From Mycobacterium bohemicum DSM 44277 (GTDB lineage: Bacteria; Actinomycetota; Actinomycetes; Mycobacteriales; Mycobacteriaceae), in the NCBI RefSeq assembly GCF_001053185.1, contig NZ_CSTD01000002.1, positions 131,577 through 195,576 of the forward strand: DNA of 64,000 bases, in the 5' to 3' direction. Shown in pieces: positions 61,688 to 64,000 of this stretch (positions within the stretch are counted from its first letter, which is position 1; the number at the start of each line of letters is the position of its first letter). The notes beneath the pieces were generated by a model. The model had not been told where the DNA came from. It worked only from the letters and a program-made list of their open reading frames with translations, and made no database searches. The position numbers and the translations under genes were made by a program.

Positions 61688-62406
61688 ACTTCGTGCGGCT
61701 GGCGATGTCGTATCTGCTGACGGCGGACAACTGGACCGGCCCCGTCGGGCTCGCGGCGCGTATCGCCGAGCACGTCGAGTACACCGCGGCCGCCGTGGGC
61801 GCCTCGGCGTTGATCGCCGTGCCCCTCGGTCTGATCATCGGGCACACCGGCCGCGGCACGCTCCTGGTCGTCGGCGCGGTCAACGCGCTGCGCGCGCTGC
61901 CGACGCTCGGCGTGCTGTTGCTGGGCGTGCTGCTGGTGGGCCTGGGGCTGGGGCCGCCCCTGGTCGCGCTGATGCTGCTCGGCGTCCCGTCGCTGCTGGC
62001 CGGCACCTACGCGGGGATCGCCAGCGTCGAGCCGGCCGTGGTCGACGCGGCCCGCGCGATCGGCATGACGGAGACCCAGGTGCTGCTGCGTGTCGAGGTG
62101 CCGAACGCGCTCCCGCTGATGCTGGGCGGGCTCCGCAGCGCGACCCTGCAGGTGGTGGCGACGGCAACGGTGGCCGCTTACGCGAGCCTCGGGGGGTTGG
62201 GCCGGTACCTGATCGACGGGATCAAGGAACGGCAATTCCAGCTCGCCCTCGTCGGCGCGCTGACGGTCGCCGCCCTGGCGCTGATCTTGGACGGCCTGCT
62301 GGCGTTGGCCGTATGGGCGTCGGCCCCGGGCAGCGGGCGGTTCAGGGAGCCGGTGATCACACTTACCGGCAAACCCGCCGCGGCCGGCGACGACGTTCTA
62401 CGGTAG
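61684..62406 (+). CDS. proZ: Osmoprotectant ABC transporter permease ProZ
   Basis: A 240-residue BPD-type permease from ATG 61684. Five or six helices are visible (LIAVPLGLIIGHTGRGTLLV; LGVLLLGVLLVGLGLGPPLV). The EAA loop is VEPAVVDAARAIGMTETQVL then VEVPNALPLMLGGLR. The start overlaps the proW stop as ATGA. An open frame in the same phase reaches back to 60772 but that part is shadow. It completes the ProXVWZ importer. Confidence 0.92.
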   Translation: MNFVRLAMSYLLTADNWTGPVGLAARIAEHVEYTAAAVGASALIAVPLGLIIGHTGRGTLLVVGAVNALRALPTLGVLLLGVLLVGLGLGPPLVALMLLGVPSLLAGTYAGIASVEPAVVDAARAIGMTETQVLLRVEVPNALPLMLGGLRSATLQVVATATVAAYASLGGLGRYLIDGIKERQFQLALVGALTVAALALILDGLLALAVWASAPGSGRFREPVITLTGKPAAAGDDVLR

Positions 62407-62410
62407 ATGG

Positions 62411-63010
62411 GTGAGCTCCGCCCCCACTGATCCGAACCGGCGCGTATGGCAGGCGATGCTGACCTGGCGTGCGCAGGACGTCTCACGGATGGAGTCGGTA
62501 CGCGTGCAGGTCTCCGGCAAGCGGCTGCGGGCCAACGGCCGGATCGTGGCCGCGGCCACCGACGCCAACCCGGCCTTCGGCGCCTACTACGACCTACAGA
62601 CCGACGAGTCCGGTGCCACCAAGCGGTTCGGCTTGACCGTCACCCTGGCCGAGCGGGAGCGTCAGCTCGCCATCGCCCGCGACGAAGAGAACATGTGGTT
62701 GGTGACCGACCACCAGGGGGAGCGGCGTGCCGGATACAACGGGGCCCTCGACGTCGACGTGGTGTTCAGCCCCTTCTTCAACGCGCTTCCGGTGCGGCGC
62801 CTCGGTGTACACGAGCGCGCGGAGTCGGTCATGTTGCCGATGGTTTATGTGAACGTGCCCGAGATGTCGGTGGTCGCCGCCACGGTGAGCTACACCAGCG
62901 AGGGGCGCCTGGACGGGATCAAACTGCGCTCCCCCGTCGCCGACACCAGCGTGAGCGTCGATGAAGAGGGGTTCATCGTGGACTACCCCGGCTTGGCAGA
63001 GCGGATCTGA
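62411..63010 (+). CDS. Putative glycolipid-binding protein (Rv3755c-like)
   Basis: A 199-residue soluble protein from GTG 62411, in the putative glycolipid-binding family as I recall it. It starts [20 protein letters not shown], contains [20 protein letters not shown] and [20 protein letters not shown], and is beta-rich, consistent with a lipocalin-like half barrel. It lies 4 bp after proZ, so it is probably part of the same transcript. Its 3' end overlaps the convergent tyrA by 38 bp. The ligand is not established. Confidence 0.82.
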   Translation: MSSAPTDPNRRVWQAMLTWRAQDVSRMESVRVQVSGKRLRANGRIVAAATDANPAFGAYYDLQTDESGATKRFGLTVTLAERERQLAIARDEENMWLVTDHQGERRAGYNGALDVDVVFSPFFNALPVRRLGVHERAESVMLPMVYVNVPEMSVVAATVSYTSEGRLDGIKLRSPVADTSVSVDEEGFIVDYPGLAERI

Positions 63011-63944
63011 TCACTCCGCCGGCCCGGCCGGCGGCGGCCAGTTCCTGGCGCCAGTCCGGGGCCCCGATGACGACGTGGAAGATCTCGCTGCGGGGGAAGC
63101 TGTCGTAGCGGGTGCGGGCGGCGTGACCCGCTTCCACCAGGTCGGCCACGGAGTTATGGGCCGCCAGCGACTCGCGGGCGTGGCTCAGCAACTCGATCAC
63201 CCGGTCGGCCGCCGACACCAGCTGGTCGGAGTTGGCCTCGCACATCGCCCGCACCAGGTCGGGGGCGCTGGCCGCCACCCGGGTCCCGTCGCGGAAAGAC
63301 CCCGCGGCCAGCGCGAATGCCAGCGGCACCTCTCCAGCCGTGATGGCCAGCGCCTCGGCCAGCAGGTGGGGCAGATGCGAGATGGCCGCCGCGGCGGCGT
63401 CGTGCTCGTCGGACTTGGCCGGGAGCACCATCGCGCCGCAGTCCAGCGCGAGCGTCATCACCATCGACCACACGTCGGGGTCCACGTGGTCGTCCACGCT
63501 GACGACCCACGGGGTCCCGGTGAACAGTCCCGCGTGACCGGCCGCCCAGCCCGAGTGCGCCGTGCCGGTCATGGGGTGACCCCCGACGAAGCGCTTCCGC
63601 AGACCGGCCGCGGTGACTGCGTCGAGCACCGCGCACTTGACGCTGGTCACGTCGGTGAGCGGGCAGTCCGGGGCCAGGTCGCTGATGTGGCCGAGCATGC
63701 CCTGCAGGGCCGGCATCGGGACGGCCAGCACAATCAGCGCGCCGGTCTCGGCGGCCCGGGCCAGGGTGCCGCTCAGATCCGTGGTGGCGTCGAAGCCCTC
63801 GGCGGCCGCCCCGTGGGCGCCCTCGACCGAGCGGTTGTAGCCGAACACCTCGCGCCCCGCGGCCTTGGTGGCCCGCATGATCGAGCCGCCGATGAGCCCG
63901 AGCCCGAGGACGCACACCGGTGTCTGGGGTTGGGGGCTTGCCAC
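62973..63944 (-). CDS. tyrA: Prephenate dehydrogenase TyrA
   Basis: A 323-residue protein from GTG 63944. The NAD-binding loop is [20 protein letters not shown]. The catalytic region has [13 protein letters not shown], then the His in [17 protein letters not shown], the signature of prephenate/arogenate dehydrogenases. The helical C-terminal dimerisation domain follows. TyrA (Rv3754) oxidatively decarboxylates prephenate to 4-hydroxyphenylpyruvate, which HisC2-type enzymes transaminate to tyrosine. Its 3' end overlaps the glycolipid-binding-type gene by 38 bp. Confidence 0.94.
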   Translation of the reverse strand: MASPQPQTPVCVLGLGLIGGSIMRATKAAGREVFGYNRSVEGAHGAAAEGFDATTDLSGTLARAAETGALIVLAVPMPALQGMLGHISDLAPDCPLTDVTSVKCAVLDAVTAAGLRKRFVGGHPMTGTAHSGWAAGHAGLFTGTPWVVSVDDHVDPDVWSMVMTLALDCGAMVLPAKSDEHDAAAAAISHLPHLLAEALAITAGEVPLAFALAAGSFRDGTRVAASAPDLVRAMCEANSDQLVSAADRVIELLSHARESLAAHNSVADLVEAGHAARTRYDSFPRSEIFHVVIGAPDWRQELAAAGRAGGVIRSALPSRGSPR

Positions 63945-64000
63945 AGAGCAAGGTTGGCACAGTTCGGCGGATAGCGGTGCTTCCCGTGCCGTCGCGAATC

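Overview
The window is a high-GC mycobacterial chromosome segment, most likely from a slow-growing Mycobacterium (for example the M. avium complex). The evidence is gene content and order: dprE1, an Rv3789-like gtrA gene, a Gre-like factor, wzm-glfT1-wzt, bpa/pafE, an Rv3779-like GT-C protein, lipE, echA21, hisC2, tcrXY, lpqH, proXVWZ and tyrA. This is the M. tuberculosis Rv3790 to Rv3754 order read in the opposite orientation, with local losses and one large insertion. Names come from reading the proteins against remembered families; no database search was run.

Bases 1-15.9 kb are core chromosome. They hold arabinogalactan assembly and export (dprE1, gtrA, wzm-glfT1-wzt), the proteasome activator bpa, a polyprenol-mannose-type membrane protein, then enzymes (class V aminotransferase-like, two oxidoreductase or esterase genes, echA21, hisC2) and three tRNAs (Ser-UGA, Ser-GCU, Arg-ACG). 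Two decayed spots stand out: an RNase Z-like remnant with an in-frame stop, and an Rv2629-like gene whose end is shifted by a G run so that it reads antisense into tRNA-Ser.

Bases 15.85-38.60 kb are foreign DNA integrated at tRNA-Arg(ACG). A perfect 50-bp copy of the tRNA 3' half sits at 15848-15897 (attL) and 38548-38597 (attR). A third, diverged core at 18928-18966 and a duplicated integrase 3' end (about 15898-16025 versus 18967-19093) show two tandem elements. The first (about 3 kb) is a remnant with a trypsin-like protease and small unknown genes. The second (about 19.6 kb) has integrase, excisionase-like HTH proteins, a winged-helix replication-type protein, a MobF relaxase-helicase with an oriT-like hairpin, an ESX-associated DUF5632/DUF5631-type gene set, an IS110-family transposase, a Fic toxin with a small antitoxin, a nuclease-helicase with nine helicase-associated repeats, and ParDE. 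No type IV secretion genes are present, so it looks like an integrative mobilizable element carrying defence or stability cargo.

Bases 38.6-41 kb hold the decayed end of an IS481-like element and a low-GC TPR lipoprotein gene, probably transferred. From 41 kb to the end the core returns: membrane and secreted proteins, a methyltransferase, tcrXY, lpqH, an alkylsulfatase-like gene, a TetR-controlled lipid-catabolic operon (phosphotransferase, SDR, acyl-CoA dehydrogenase, TetR, quinone oxidoreductase) with a clear palindromic operator, the osmoprotectant transporter proXVWZ, and tyrA.
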